DNA from: Mermis nigrescens
Lineage: Eukaryota; Nematoda; Enoplea; Mermithida; Mermithidae
Length of the DNA: 64,000 nt
Assembly: GCA_036768485.1 (NCBI GenBank)
Contig: JAVLUZ010000223.1
Span: 4,605,893 to 4,669,892 of the forward strand
Direction of reading: 5' to 3'
Made by a program: the position numbers and the translations under genes. Positions 23,001 through 33,077 of this stretch are shown one piece after another. The notes below the pieces were generated by a model that was given only the letters and a program-made list of their open reading frames with translations, searched no databases and had not been told where the DNA came from. Position 1 is the first letter of the stretch. Each line of letters starts with the position of its first letter.

Positions 23001-26000
23001 GAGATCATAAAGACCGTTTTGGAAAAGAAAATTCTCAGGGATAATTTTAGAAACGTTTTTACCGCGGTGTACAAAAAGATTATAGGGTTGTGTATGATAA
23101 ACGTTCTTTGGTCCCCGATTACTGTACTTTACCATTCGGCTTTTGATTGTAGGGTGCACGTGTTACCCTGGTGAAACAGGTTCGTGGACACGTGTATACC
23201 TTTATTATTTTTTCTGAATTTTGTTTTGTTTCCCGTTTACATGTCGTGCCTTGTGAGGAGCAAGTGCCGGCGATGTGTAGCGGCCTCTGTTCGTTTTCGA
23301 TTTTGTTTTGTTGTACATTCTCAGCCGTACCCCGCGATCCGGGTTAGTGGCGGTTGGGGTGTACAGTGTGCCTGGTGAAGTGAAAAGGTGCGTGCGCTAC
23401 CTCCTTGAAAAGAGTTCGTGGGCGCACGTATACTTGTTTGACTGGCCGAGCGGTAAATACTTACGTTATTTATACCCTGCGATCATACACTGTCCTAGCA
23501 ATTTTAATTTTTCAAGGTGTAAACAGCTTTTGATCAAGCTGAGACACCAGAATTGAGTGCTTAAAACTCATATTTTTCATCTATATTTTTCTATTTTGTC
23601 TTATGGATGAATTCCTATTATTTTAGCAAAAAACTCGTAAAACTGCATACTTTCAGCAAAATATAAAAATTTTACAAAAATATTTCACAACATGACAAAA
23701 AATTTCCACAACTTGACAAAAAATTTCCACAACTTGACAAAAAACTTTCACAACTTGACAAAACTATTTCACAACGTGACAAAAATATTTCACAACTTGA
23801 CAAAAATATTTCACGACTTGACAAAAAATTTCCACAACTTGACAAAAAATTTTCACAACTTGACAAAAAATTTCCACAACTTGACAAAAATTTTCACAAC
23901 TTGACAAAAATATTTCACAACGTGACAAAAAATTTTCACAACTTGACAAAAATATTTCACTTGTCAAAAAATTTTTACAACTTGGCAAAAAATTTTCACA
24001 ACTTGACAAAAAATTTCCACAACGTGACAAAAATATTTCACAACTTGACAAAAGTTACTATGCTTAAGCACGTAAAAATATTTCACAACTTGACAAAAAA
24101 TTTTCACAACTTGACAAAAATATTTCACAACTTGACAAAAAATTTTCACAACTTGACAAAAATATTTCACAACTTGACAAAAATATTTCACAACTTGACA
24201 AAAAAATTTCACAACGTGACAAAAATATTTCGCAACTTGACAAAAAATATCAATAATTGTTTTTTAAACGGCAAAGTTCTCTGTAGTATGCAGACCCATG
24301 CAAATGAGAGGAGACGAGACGAACACCTATGGGAGGGGACCTAAATGGAAAAGTTCCTGTGAATTGATGAAAATTAAAATTTTTTTGCTGCAATGACTGT
24401 CAATTTATGCCTATTTTTGAGACTTAGGGCTGACCCCTAAAGCCGCCATGCCATGCATCTACGGATGAGATGCTTAAAAAACACTTGAAATTACTGCGAA
24501 TTTTTTCATGTCCAACCTGCGACGATTTGTCATATCGTATTTCTCTTTATCAAACGAAACAGATCATATTTGCAGCATATTCGATATATTCGCTGATCTA
24601 TATGGCTGCCTCGTTCATTTTTACTGTAATTTTAGTAACTTTTCGCGATTAATGTTCTACTGAATTACCGGCAGATGAAGCAAACACTTATTTATTCGTG
24701 ATATTCGTATTGTTGTGTACGTGCTTTCTTCGAACAGTAAATAATACATACAAGACATGCACGGGGGGCATCTCAGCAAGGAAAATTTCTAGATAAAATA
24801 AGGCGAAAAGTACGGAAATCGGAAAAATGATTGAAATTTAGTTTTTATGCTTATTTTTGGCGAAAAATTCATTGACACCACCCCAGATCGACCATGCAAC
24901 CTGAGGAACAACACTGCAAGATAGACCATGCTATAACAGGCGGCGCGGTGGGAGCCCCTCCCCTTACACACCCCTCCTTTCCCGTCCAAATACTCTATAT
25001 ACTTTAACGTTGCTCCCTCAGCTTACCTCAGGGAGCAGATTTTTACGTCATCGCCTATGTTATAACATAGGCTATCCTACAGCGTTGCCCCCCAGGCTGC
25101 CAGCCATTACTACTCACGATCGTCTGCCCGTCTTTTCCATTAGGGTTAGACTGTCTTTGAAATCTTCATTTTTTATGGTCATTAAATTAAAGAAAGTATT
25201 GCAAAAATAAAAGAAGCTTTTTGGATAGAAAAAATATCTTGACTATAAAATTAAGATAGTTTGATAAACATTATTACGCTGTCTTCTATCCTGCATCCGC
25301 CACTGTTCTACCCTACATGCATACATGTAGAGCGTAGGAATTCTGGGGGTTAGGCCAGGCCAAAAATTTTCAAAAAGTGCTTTTTCGGGCTAAAAACGAC
25401 GGCTACACGTCAAAAACACCGTTTTTTAGACGTTCGGACATGCTCAATCTTTCTATAACATAAAAACATGAAAAAATGAAAAAATTGAAAAAATCGAAAA
25501 AATTGAACGAAATTTAGTCAAAAAAGGTGTTTATAACGCGAAGCGCCGAAAATTTTAGACTTTTGAGCCAAAAATGAACTAAAACGCTTAAAAAGGCGCA
25601 CTTTTTATAATTTTTACGAAAAATTGGCATTTCTGGGGGGTCGCAGTCATTTTACGGAGGAGATAGCCATTCTGGGAGGTCAAACCACCCCCAAGAACAT
25701 ATATGCCTACATCTCATGGATTTTATAAATTTAATCAGTTGAAATTTACCAAAAATAAAATGATTCAAAGAAATTCCATCGTTCGACCGCTTTCAGGAGC
25801 CAACCTCCTAGAGCCGTATAGCCTATTAAAATGGCTATTAAAATGGTGGCAGGTACAGTCTCTTCTTGAATGTAGAGGGCATCGAAGTATTCATGCTGAC
25901 GCATAGTCGATTGACGCCGACTTTGACCTTGGGCTCCTATGCCCCCATTAGCCATGCCGCATGATGAACTTACACGGCAACATTTTTCACATATTCGATT

Positions 26001-27238
26001 TTCAATTTCTGCAATAAAGTAAATAATCAGTAAATATTTTGTAAAGCAATAAAGCTGTAATTTTCTGAATTGATTTCTGCTTAGACCCGAGAGCGTTTGG
26101 TACGGTTTCATCAATCGCTTTGACTTGAGTAATGCTCAAACGCTATTTAGAAACTATTATATTCGTATACTAACCCTGACAACGACGATCCTATATATTA
26201 CGGTATATTTCGTTTGTAGCTCACAATGTTAATCGATTTTTATTTTAACCTTTATGTATTTTATTGAGCGCCCCTTCTCCTTCATGACGCGTACAAATTT
26301 CTCTAATAAACACACACACACACAACAAACAAACACACAAAAACACAAAATTGTAGTCTAGCTGCTGCTATCAAATGTCAGATTTTGTTATAACATCCTT
26401 TACTTTGAGCAAAATAATACAGTATAATATAATGATAATATATAATTTAATATGATAACAATATAATATTATATTATAAATATAATATAATAATATAATA
26501 TAATATTAGAACCCTTTACTAAATAATAATACCAATATTATGCATACATGTACAAACAAATAAAATTATCATCTTTCTGTAATATTTTCATTCGTGGACA
26601 ACCTTATGTGCCTGGCATTCTTTTTTCTTAATTTTGTTTTATGCGCTTCGTAAACGGTATTAGAATGGCATTTTCCTCCTACCTGGACTAACCTTTTATA
26701 TGCATCTTCTTTTGCCAACAACGTTTAAGTTTCATATGGAAATTCAAACTTGCACCATATAAATACATCAAGTGTTCGCCAAGAAATTTTCCCATATCAG
26801 CAATAGTCAGGAGAGCTAAGGGTACGCCAATAAGTGCAAAAAATATGCAAACCAAACGTCCGCTGAAAGTGAGTGGCACAGGAGATCCATAACCTTAAAA
26901 AACATTCCAAAATATAATCTGTGAAATCGAGCCTAGAACATATATACTTGTAGCATAAAAAACAAAAAACATGACAATCAGTATTTTTATAACGCAACGA
27001 AGTACGCACAGTTCTTTAAAAATTCACTAGTGATCAAATATTGCTTTTAACCTAAATAATTTCTATATAAGCTCTCCAATTTTATTTTAGCATTTACTTA
27101 ATTAGATGATTCAAACAAGTTATCTCACAAAAATAAGCGTTTAGATTTTTATCATGAGGGTAGCATTGTGCATTATAAACAGTACTAGGCTCTTATTATT
27201 GTTATTACAATCATAATAATAGTATTAATAATACTAAT

Positions 27239-27324
<86 letters not shown>

Positions 27325-27454
27325 TAATAATAATAATAATCATTATAATTATAGTAATGATGATAATAATACTAATATTAATAATAATACTAATACTAAT
27401 AATAATAATTATTATTATTATAATAACTATAATAATGATAATAATAATAATACC

Positions 27455-27502
<48 letters not shown>

Positions 27503-27526
27503 ATAATAATAATTATAATAATAAAG

Positions 27527-27575
<49 letters not shown>

Positions 27576-30500
27576 TAATAATAATAAATTTTATTATTTC
27601 AATCATTTTATTATACATTATTATTGCTCTTATTGCTATTAACAGTGTTAGACCTTTTACTCTTTGAATTGATGTATGTATAATATATATTTTTATTAAA
27701 GAAACTAGCGATTTTTTATTGCACAGCAAAAATGATTTATTTCTTTCTTTAATTGTACGTATTGATTAATAATACATCAGAAAGTATTTACACAATATAA
27801 CCATTATCTATTTTACTTATATTTTCATTAAATATGGTCTACTTTACTTTAGTGCATTGTATTTTTTATGCATTCTTATTCATTATTTTTATTTTTATTG
27901 CAGGATTTAACTAAATTTGTTTTCCGTACTTGTAAGGATCGAAAATTAATCATACTTAATTTTTATAGACTTACCCACTGTAGTTATGACAGTGGTAGCA
28001 AAGAAGATAGCGGTTGAATAAGTCCATACGACTGAAGTGGCGTTTCGGAGAACCTCATCGGTAGTTAACTTTGCATCAGCGCAAGCTCTAAAGAATGTTG
28101 CTGTCAAATTTCGCATTTCTTCTTCAGCTTTTTGGACAAAAAATTCCATTTCTAGTCGTCTGCCGTTTTGCTCTGCACCTTTTGTAAGATGCCAAAGGCG
28201 TTTCAAAAAATTTCCTCTCGATCGAGCAATATCGATAAGCGCTTTTTCTTTGGACTGCTGCTCATACGGTCGCTCGATATTATAGAAGATCGAAGCTCCG
28301 ATCAAGGTATAAGTGCAGGTAATTAATATTAGGCACAAGTGAGGCAATACCACTCGTACGAACTAAGAGAAAATACGAGTAATTTGAAGTCTAATAAAAA
28401 AGTAAGAATACGTTCTAAATTTTAGGGCCAGTTGAAGGCAACATATACTACTTAACATTCGAGTTATTGCGTTCAGACAGTGGTGGATCCAGGATTTTCT
28501 TACAGAGGGTGAAACCCCAAATTTTCCCATTAGTGTCAAACATTGTCCAAAAACTCCGTACGTTATGCTTAAAGTATCGATTTTATCCGTCTTTTTTTAG
28601 CCAGAAAAATTCGTAATCTGACAAAAATTATGAAATTTTTAAAGTTTTTTACGTAAAACGCTCAAAATTAGTGCAATCGGCACAAAGCACCGAAAACAAT
28701 ACTCGAGAAATCAGTGTTAGAATAAAAAATCCTTCTGATGTACATAAACTACTCTGCTGACGTAAAAATAAATCAAAGTGCAAGAAAGTCAGTAAATGTC
28801 ATTAATGAGAAATACCGGAAGCTAAGCGCCAGAAAAATGTGGAAAATCGTAATAAAAAAGACGGCTAAAATCATCAAAAAATACGCATTATTCTCTGTTG
28901 CGCCCCAACTATCTTTTGTCAAGAGAACTGGCCGCCCACCTCTGAATCCGCGCCTGCTATCGCTCTGTCCCGATTCTCCGACCGTCCCGATTCTCCGACT
29001 TTCCCGATTCCCCGACCGTCCCGATTCTCCGCCTAATGCTAAGAGAGGTTATTTAAAGATTCGCGAAAATCTCGTTTCTCTGACCGTCCCGATTCTCCGC
29101 CCGTCCCGGTTCTCCGACCATCCCGATTCTCCGACCGTCTCGATTCTCCGCCGTCCCGATTCTCCGTCCGTCCCGATTCTCCGATTTTCCCGATTCTCCG
29201 ACTACAGATTCAAATATGACAGGTAGCATAAACCTCATGTCAATCAACTGCTAAATAGCGGTTGTACATACATGTAATAAGGGACTTATTCAGAGATTGA
29301 ATTATTATGTAATTTTACGGATTTTTTTCATAACGTTTTATTTTTGTCATTCAGTAAAATTGAGTGATATTCCATAGCTGCAAATCTAATGTGAAAAAGT
29401 AATAATAAGCGATTCCATGCGATACAGTATCAACTGGGATTGTCTCCTTGCCTAGCTCAGACTTTTAGTATTAATGCAGTTATATACCTTTGTATGTCAA
29501 ACGTCTTGAAAACGACGCTACATATTTTTGTCTAATTTGCATTTTCCATTTTTTTGTTTCTATTTTTATAAGTCAGAGCAGAATTTCATCGTATTCGTTA
29601 CGCTGGTTAATCGAATAAATAGGTATCCATGTACCTATATAAGTGGTCGATTGAATAAGTATATATGTATGTACATATCTGTACGCAAAACACATATATG
29701 CATGTTATGTACATGCGTGAAATGCGTTCGTAGGTACTGCATTATAAATCGTGCAATGCAGTCGTAGTCAAAACTTGTCAAATCTTACCATGGTCGGAGA
29801 ATCGGAATGGTCGGAGAATCGGGACGGGTGGAGAATCGGGACGGTCGGAGAAACGAGATTCTCGCGAATTTAAAAAAACTCTTTTAGCATTAGGCGGAGA
29901 ATCGGGACGGTCGGAGAATCGGGAAAGTCGGAGAATCGGGACGGTCGGAGAATCGGGACGGTCGGAGAATCGGGATGGTCGGAGAATCGGGATGGTCGGA
30001 GAATCGGGACGGTCGGGGAATCGGGATGGTCGGAGAATCGGGACGGTCGGAGAATCGGGACACAATCCCTGCTATCAGATATTAGGAAATGAATAATATT
30101 CTGAGTAAAAACGACCTAATGCTATACGAATACGAAAAGACTGAGTACATTCTGATTAAAATGCGTACGTTGCTAGCAAATTTAAGCTGTTTATCCCGAC
30201 AATTCAGTGAGCAGGAGGCTACGGGCTGCTTATCATTCATTCTTCCATTTTTCATCGTTTCTCTTTTAAGGTCTGAATGATTAAGAGGAGTAGTAGTGGT
30301 CATTTGCTGCCGTGTCGAAGGCTCTTCGTGGTCGGCAGATAATAAGCCCGTAAATTGGTCGCACAGCTCATTGGATTTAGGCTCTGGAGATCTGGGGTAA
30401 AACGCTGTCCTTTCAGTGGCGCTTTTGGCAGCTTCGGCCTCCTTAAATCGCGATAACATTTTAAAAGGCAATGTTATCTTAAATAAAAAACAAACGTTTA

Positions 30501-32217
30501 GACATTTGGATGGCACAAAAAAATTGTAAAAAATTCAGATTAGTAGCAAGCACTTACTAAATAAGGAGACCGCCTACAATAAAAAAATAAAAATAATGAG
30601 CATTGGCGGATAAATTTTATGACAATGGTACGTAAGATTTAACACTGCGCATATTTACGCAGTAGGTAAATCAATGATTTTTGTAATGAAATGGAAGTTT
30701 CCGAACTTTCTGTTCTAGTTTTCATCCTGCATAGAATGTATCCTTATAGGGTTCCTAAGCTTAGTCTGATAAAAATGGAAGCCTTGACCAAAGAATGCTC
30801 TCTTGCAAATGAATTCCTTGTTATTTCCTATGCGAGTCAAAATAGGCTGTTTAATACCAGAGGTACATATCTGCGCTATATACATGCATGCATTTCGCGC
30901 ATTTAGTGCCACAAACTGCCTCGTGCGCAATAATTTAGGATGCTATTTAAATTTTGAATTCGAATTTTGACTTTGTTAAGAATTTAACTGAAAATTAAAA
31001 ATCTTTTTAAGAATGCTTTTATATGTTTGATTTCCGTATTTATTCTAATGAGTCAGATGCGGTATAGTCGTGCGTTTAATCGCCCATTCCATCAGTATTC
31101 GAGTAGGAAGACCGCTTTTGATGAAGAACCTACAACTTGCTAAAGCATTTTTATCAGTGTAAGTGTAAGTCTGTCAATCATAGCAAGAATATCTCGTTTA
31201 ATGGAATGAACTAAAGCCGCTGTGTATATGTACCTGAATCATAATTCGTTCTTTTTGCTTATAATCAGTTGATACGCGTGTTAAGACTCGTCTCACTCTT
31301 CGTTTTCGAATACTCCGTCGCCAACGATTGCTAGCCGAAATATTCAGCTTTGAGGCGGGATCTAAAGCTGGTGTGTGGATAGTATAAAGCGAAAGTAATT
31401 AATTATAGAATGACGATTTACAAGCAGAAATCATGGAGCGACAAATTTTCGTGGATTTTGAGTATAAAACAATGTGAACACTCAAGGAACGCTAATTTCC
31501 CAAAACACTGAAGGATAGATTCAAACGCTAGCAGACCATGCATGAGCAGCATCCGAATTCTGGGGATCTGGGTGGTGCAAAACCGGCAAAAATCCCCAGA
31601 AATATTGCAAAATTAAATTCCAGGGATCTATTGATTTTAGGGGTGCAAGACCCCCAAATCCACTACCCCAAATCCTCATATGTAGCAAACTATTTAGTGG
31701 ATCCAGTATTGCTACTTTAAGCAGAAATTATTGTCATACTAATTGAGACTGATTTAAGAAAAAAATCCTCTCCACTGAGATTCAAGCCAAACCAAAGTAT
31801 CAGACACTTTAAGAACAACGGATTAAAGGTCAACAAATCTTGCTATTCTTAGGCACTCTCACATATTTAAATATGCAGTACTTACTGGCTAAAAAAGCAT
31901 CGGTTTTCAATCAATTTGATTCATCCGAAAATTCACATTATTTGCTTTTGCGATAAAACCCACTCGCCTAATGTTTTAAATCTATTATTGTGCGATTAAG
32001 ATCCTGTTGCTAAAATAATCCAAACTTGAATTAACCATACTACACATTGAAATCGAATTAAAATGATAATTTTTTCTTTAAAAGCAAAAACTAGTCCATG
32101 ATTACACCCATTTTATGGCGTCTATCTATTTATACCGAAACACTCTTCGTCAGCTGCTCCCGATGATAGATCCCTCGACGCTTCTAGCATTTCCAAATAT
32201 TGTCCTATTTGCTGCAT
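13406..32217 (-). CDS. Two-pore domain (K2P, TWK-type) potassium channel, seven coding exons
   Basis: Complete gene model. Exons: 32136-32217, 31234-31367, 30169-30477, 27975-28362, 26693-26893, 25750-26008, 13406-14075; together 2043 bp, 680 residues, every junction GT-AG and phase-consistent. K2P channels are dimers that pass potassium leak current across the plasma membrane. The order is TM1 (~179-202), an extracellular cap with two N-glycosylation sequons (NLT, NAT), pore 1 with TVGYG (~303-307), TM2 (~318-337), a cytosolic Cys-rich loop, TM3 (~423-443), pore 2 with TIGFG (~464-468), TM4 (~478-500) and a 180-residue tail. Both selectivity filters are intact. A GYG/GFG pair and the CIDLVG segment after TM4 are typical of nematode TWK channels. 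The last intron is 11.7 kb and carries a Polinton. The exact twk orthologue cannot be named from sequence alone. Confidence 0.9.
14076..15889. other. K2P intron 6, left part
   Basis: No gene. 14470-14915 is a family B MITE fragment (right end GGAACACGTCTGG, left end unclear). 14990-15883 is AT-rich with nothing recognised; CACGAT at 15884-15889 is the Polinton target duplication. Confidence 0.6.
15890..17510. repeat. Polinton left terminal inverted repeat
   Basis: The outer ~330 bp match the solo fragment at 3799-3992 over their first part. Then come ~500 bp of AT-rich sequence, a tandem array at 16757-17335 and a 170-bp inner segment ending TAAAATTGCT. Confidence 0.9.
16757..17335. repeat. 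20-21-bp tandem array in the left Polinton repeat
   Basis: Roughly 25-28 units of GTCAAGTTGTGAAATTTTTT, with variants (GTCACG, GTGGAA, GAAATATTT). One non-repeat break, ACGTGCTTAAGCATAGTAC, lies near 16929. Because 21 is divisible by three, several frames stay open; those ORFs are artefacts. Confidence 0.9.
17511..18122. other. Polinton unique region upstream of the polymerase
   Basis: Holds a family A MITE at 17715-17902. The 220 bp before the ATG at 18123 may contain the polymerase promoter; a TATAAATA at 18076 is a candidate TATA element. Confidence 0.5.
17715..17902. mobile_element. hAT-like MITE, family A, internally shortened
   Basis: 188 bp with flanks CTAGGCAC and CTAGGCAG (7/8). 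The outer ~75 bp of one end (the CATACGTGGGCAGCAAG side) are missing, yet the duplication is preserved. Confidence 0.65.
18123..23165 (+). pseudogene. Broken protein-primed DNA polymerase B of the Polinton
   Basis: Reads as one family B polymerase split by damage. The N-terminal domain starts at ATG 18123. Next come Cys-rich zinc-binding motifs (~19350-19690), Exo I DFET (~19755), Exo II NARGFD (~19985), Exo III YCNSDVDIL (~20360), motif A DVCSLYP (~21020), motif B KLMLNSFWGKFG (~22420) and motif C DTDS (~22700). All catalytic motifs survive. Breaks: frameshifts near 18970, 20095 and 20260, an 834-bp insertion at 21219-22052, an in-frame TAA near 22103, and frameshifts near 22460, 22600, 22890 and 23090. 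The role in intact relatives is protein-primed replication of the linear element. As it stands it cannot make a full enzyme. Confidence 0.88.
21219..22052. mobile_element. 834-bp insertion in the polymerase with GTGTCCGG repeats
   Basis: The ends read GTGTCACGCGGTAAAGT and, inverted, GTGTAGCGTCGTTAAGTG. Each end carries two to six copies of GTAAAGTGTCCGG, some as palindromes. It interrupts the polymerase between motif A and motif B. No clear target duplication and no recognisable ORF; the superfamily is not assigned. Confidence 0.7.
23497..25114. repeat. Polinton right terminal inverted repeat
   Basis: Inverted copy of 15890-17510 with the same layout, including the array at 23672-24250. Scattered substitutions and small array-length differences separate the two. 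Confidence 0.9.
23672..24250. repeat. 20-21-bp tandem array in the right Polinton repeat
   Basis: Inverted counterpart of 16757-17335, unit AAAAAATTTCACAACTTGAC. The order of variant units largely mirrors the left array, with a few differences such as a shortened unit near 23960. Confidence 0.9.
25320..25705. mobile_element. hAT-like MITE, family B, in K2P intron 6
   Basis: 386 bp with flanks CCTACATG and CCTACATC (7/8). It lies between the Polinton and exon 6, 44 bp from the splice donor. Confidence 0.75.
25750..26008 (-). CDS. K2P channel exon 6 (cytosolic loop, TM3)
   Basis: 259 bp, acceptor CTTTATTGCAG, donor TTTTTG|GTAAATTTC. It encodes a Cys-rich loop (ICEKCCRVSSSC), then TM3 (VPATILIAILIGYTALGGWL) and the pore 2 entry (FFESFYF). 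It ends two bases into a Cys codon finished by exon 7. Confidence 0.9.
26309..26352. repeat. CA-rich simple repeat in K2P intron 5
   Basis: CACACACA and CAAACAAACA runs, followed at 26415-26515 by AT-only low-complexity sequence. Confidence 0.8.
26693..26893 (-). CDS. K2P channel exon 5 (end of filter 1, TM2)
   Basis: 201 bp, acceptor TTTTTTAAG, donor AAAAG|GTTAGTCC. It begins inside the GYG filter (YGSPVPLTFSGR) and encodes TM2 (VCIFFALIGVPLALLTIAD), then the start of the cytosolic loop. Confidence 0.92.
27229..27592. repeat. AAT/TAA trinucleotide microsatellite in K2P intron 4
   Basis: About 360 bp of AAT repeats with some interruptions, including short inverted ATT tracts. The poly-Ile ORF here is spurious. 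Confidence 0.95.
27975..28362 (-). CDS. K2P channel exon 4 (TM1, extracellular cap, pore helix 1)
   Basis: 388 bp, acceptor TTTTCTCTTAG, donor GTGG|GTAAGTC. It encodes TM1 (LPHLCLILITCTYTLIGASI), the extracellular cap with two sequons, and pore 1 up to the first G of TVGYG. The filter codon is split across the intron. Confidence 0.92.
28962..30067. mobile_element. Foldback-like element with arms of 17-bp tandem repeats
   Basis: Two inverted arms (about 28962-29215 and 29787-30067) consist of repeats of CCCGATTCTCCGACCGT (17 bp). Each arm also carries a matching ATGCTAAGAG...GAAACGAG interruption. The outer ends read GCTCTGTCCCGATTCTCC and, inverted, GATTGTGTCCCGATTCTCC. An exact 9-bp direct repeat CCTGCTATC lies at 28953-28961 and 30068-30076. 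Drosophila Foldback elements share this design: long arms of tandem repeats and 9-bp duplications. The central ~570 bp has no recognised ORF. It sits in K2P intron 3. Confidence 0.75.
30169..30477 (-). CDS. K2P channel exon 3
   Basis: 309 bp, phase 0 at both ends; acceptor TTTATTTAAG, donor GCAAC|GTACGC. It encodes the cytosolic N-terminal region (ITLPFKMLSRFKEAEAAK onwards), rich in Ser, Thr, Glu and Lys. It leads directly into TM1 in exon 4. A downstream ATG at 30459 could act as an alternative start. Confidence 0.75.
31234..31367 (-). CDS. K2P channel exon 2
   Basis: 134 bp between CACACCAG and GTACATATAC. It encodes a basic N-terminal stretch (RWRRSIRKRRVRRVLTRV) followed by TDYKQKERIMIQ. 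It takes one base from exon 1 and ends in phase 0, as exon 3 requires. Cytosolic N-terminus. Confidence 0.65.
31537..31682. mobile_element. Short hAT-like MITE in K2P intron 1
   Basis: 146 bp, begins CATGCATGAGCAGC and ends TCCTCATATG. Flanks TAGCAGAC and TAGCAAAC match at 7 of 8 bases. The interior, with GGGGATC and CCCC runs, resembles a shortened relative of families A and B. Confidence 0.6.
32136..32217 (-). CDS. K2P channel exon 1 (start codon)
   Basis: ATG at 32217, preceded in frame by TAA. It encodes 27 residues beginning MQQIGQYLEM and ends TTCG before GTATAAATAG. The single leftover base completes the split codon of exon 2. No family similarity is expected in this N-terminal tail; the call rests on the start context and on splice-phase agreement. 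Confidence 0.6.
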
Positions 32218-33077
32218 CGTTAGAGAAGGTACGCAAATTTAGCAGCGTAGGCTTATGGCCCGATTTAAGTAAGCACCGCAGGAGCGATTTTACTGCTAAC
32301 TCATGCGAAATAAAGTAACAACAAAAATCAAAACAGTAAACAGCTCGTTTCAGGGAAATGCGCGAATTTAAGCAATGCTAATAAATTATTTTTTTGTTAA
32401 TATACATAACGAAAGATTCCGCAACTGGTAAACAAACAGTACTATATAAGTCAAATATTCGGAAAAATTAAGCGGCTGTATTCCGAAAAATAACCCTAGC
32501 GTTCTCTATTCCGCAGAGATAAGCAAAAATGTAAATGTTTAGAGCGTGTAATATTTTTAAGTTTTGCATTTTGCACATGCATAGTGCGTCATTGCATTTT
32601 TTGAAGACCCGTTAGGCTTGTTATCAGACATTATATCAAGTTCATTGTCTAACGAACCCTTTCCAGGACGAAAACAAATATAATTTTGTACACAAAATTG
32701 CATTATACGAGTACACTGAGATCAAAAACGCAAATATGTTTAGCTACAAAAGCCTGGTTTTGTTTCCTTAATCCGATACAGAGAGAAGCGTGATTTACGA
32801 AAAAACTCAACGTTCGGAACACAAAAATCAAATAAAAAATAAAAAGGGTCCGAGACGTGCGTCTGAGCGTGAAAGTGGCCAATTCGTTAGAGCAAACAAA
32901 TGAGCGAGTGCTAAATCTCGCTGGCCGGGTTGCTTTTGATTTTCGACCATAATTTAATTTTTGCTTAACTCAGTATCATTCGAGTCACATATTGTTCGAA
33001 TCGCACAAAAAAAGAATAAAAACTACGGATAGAGAAAATCTCGAGATCTAACGCTTGCTTGAATATATTAAATAGCA
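32218..33077. other. Upstream region of the K2P gene
   Basis: Expected to hold the 5' UTR and promoter of the channel gene. No promoter element or spliced-leader acceptor could be assigned with confidence. Confidence 0.35.

Larger units (their letters stand above)
15890..25114. mobile_element. Deleted Polinton/Maverick inserted in K2P intron 6
   Basis: 9,225 bp. Termini are AGTAGTAATGG...CCATTACTACT, with inverted repeats of ~1.62 kb (15890-17510 and 23497-25114); the outer 44 bp are identical. A 6-bp duplication CACGAT lies at 15884-15889 and 25115-25120. Six-bp duplications, AG-type ends, long inverted repeats and a protein-primed polymerase are Polinton hallmarks. Only the polymerase remains. 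No integrase, packaging ATPase, protease or capsid gene is seen, and the usual length is 15-20 kb, so this is a defective copy. It runs antisense to the channel gene. Confidence 0.9.

Noticed and set aside
29053..29247. Arg/Asp/Pro-rich ORFs over the 17-bp arrays
   Set aside because: Same array translated in different frames; not a protein.
28962..30067. CRISPR-like look of the regularly spaced 17-bp repeats
   Set aside because: Units are directly adjacent without unique spacers, the host is eukaryotic, and the inverted-arm layout with 9-bp flanks fits a transposon.
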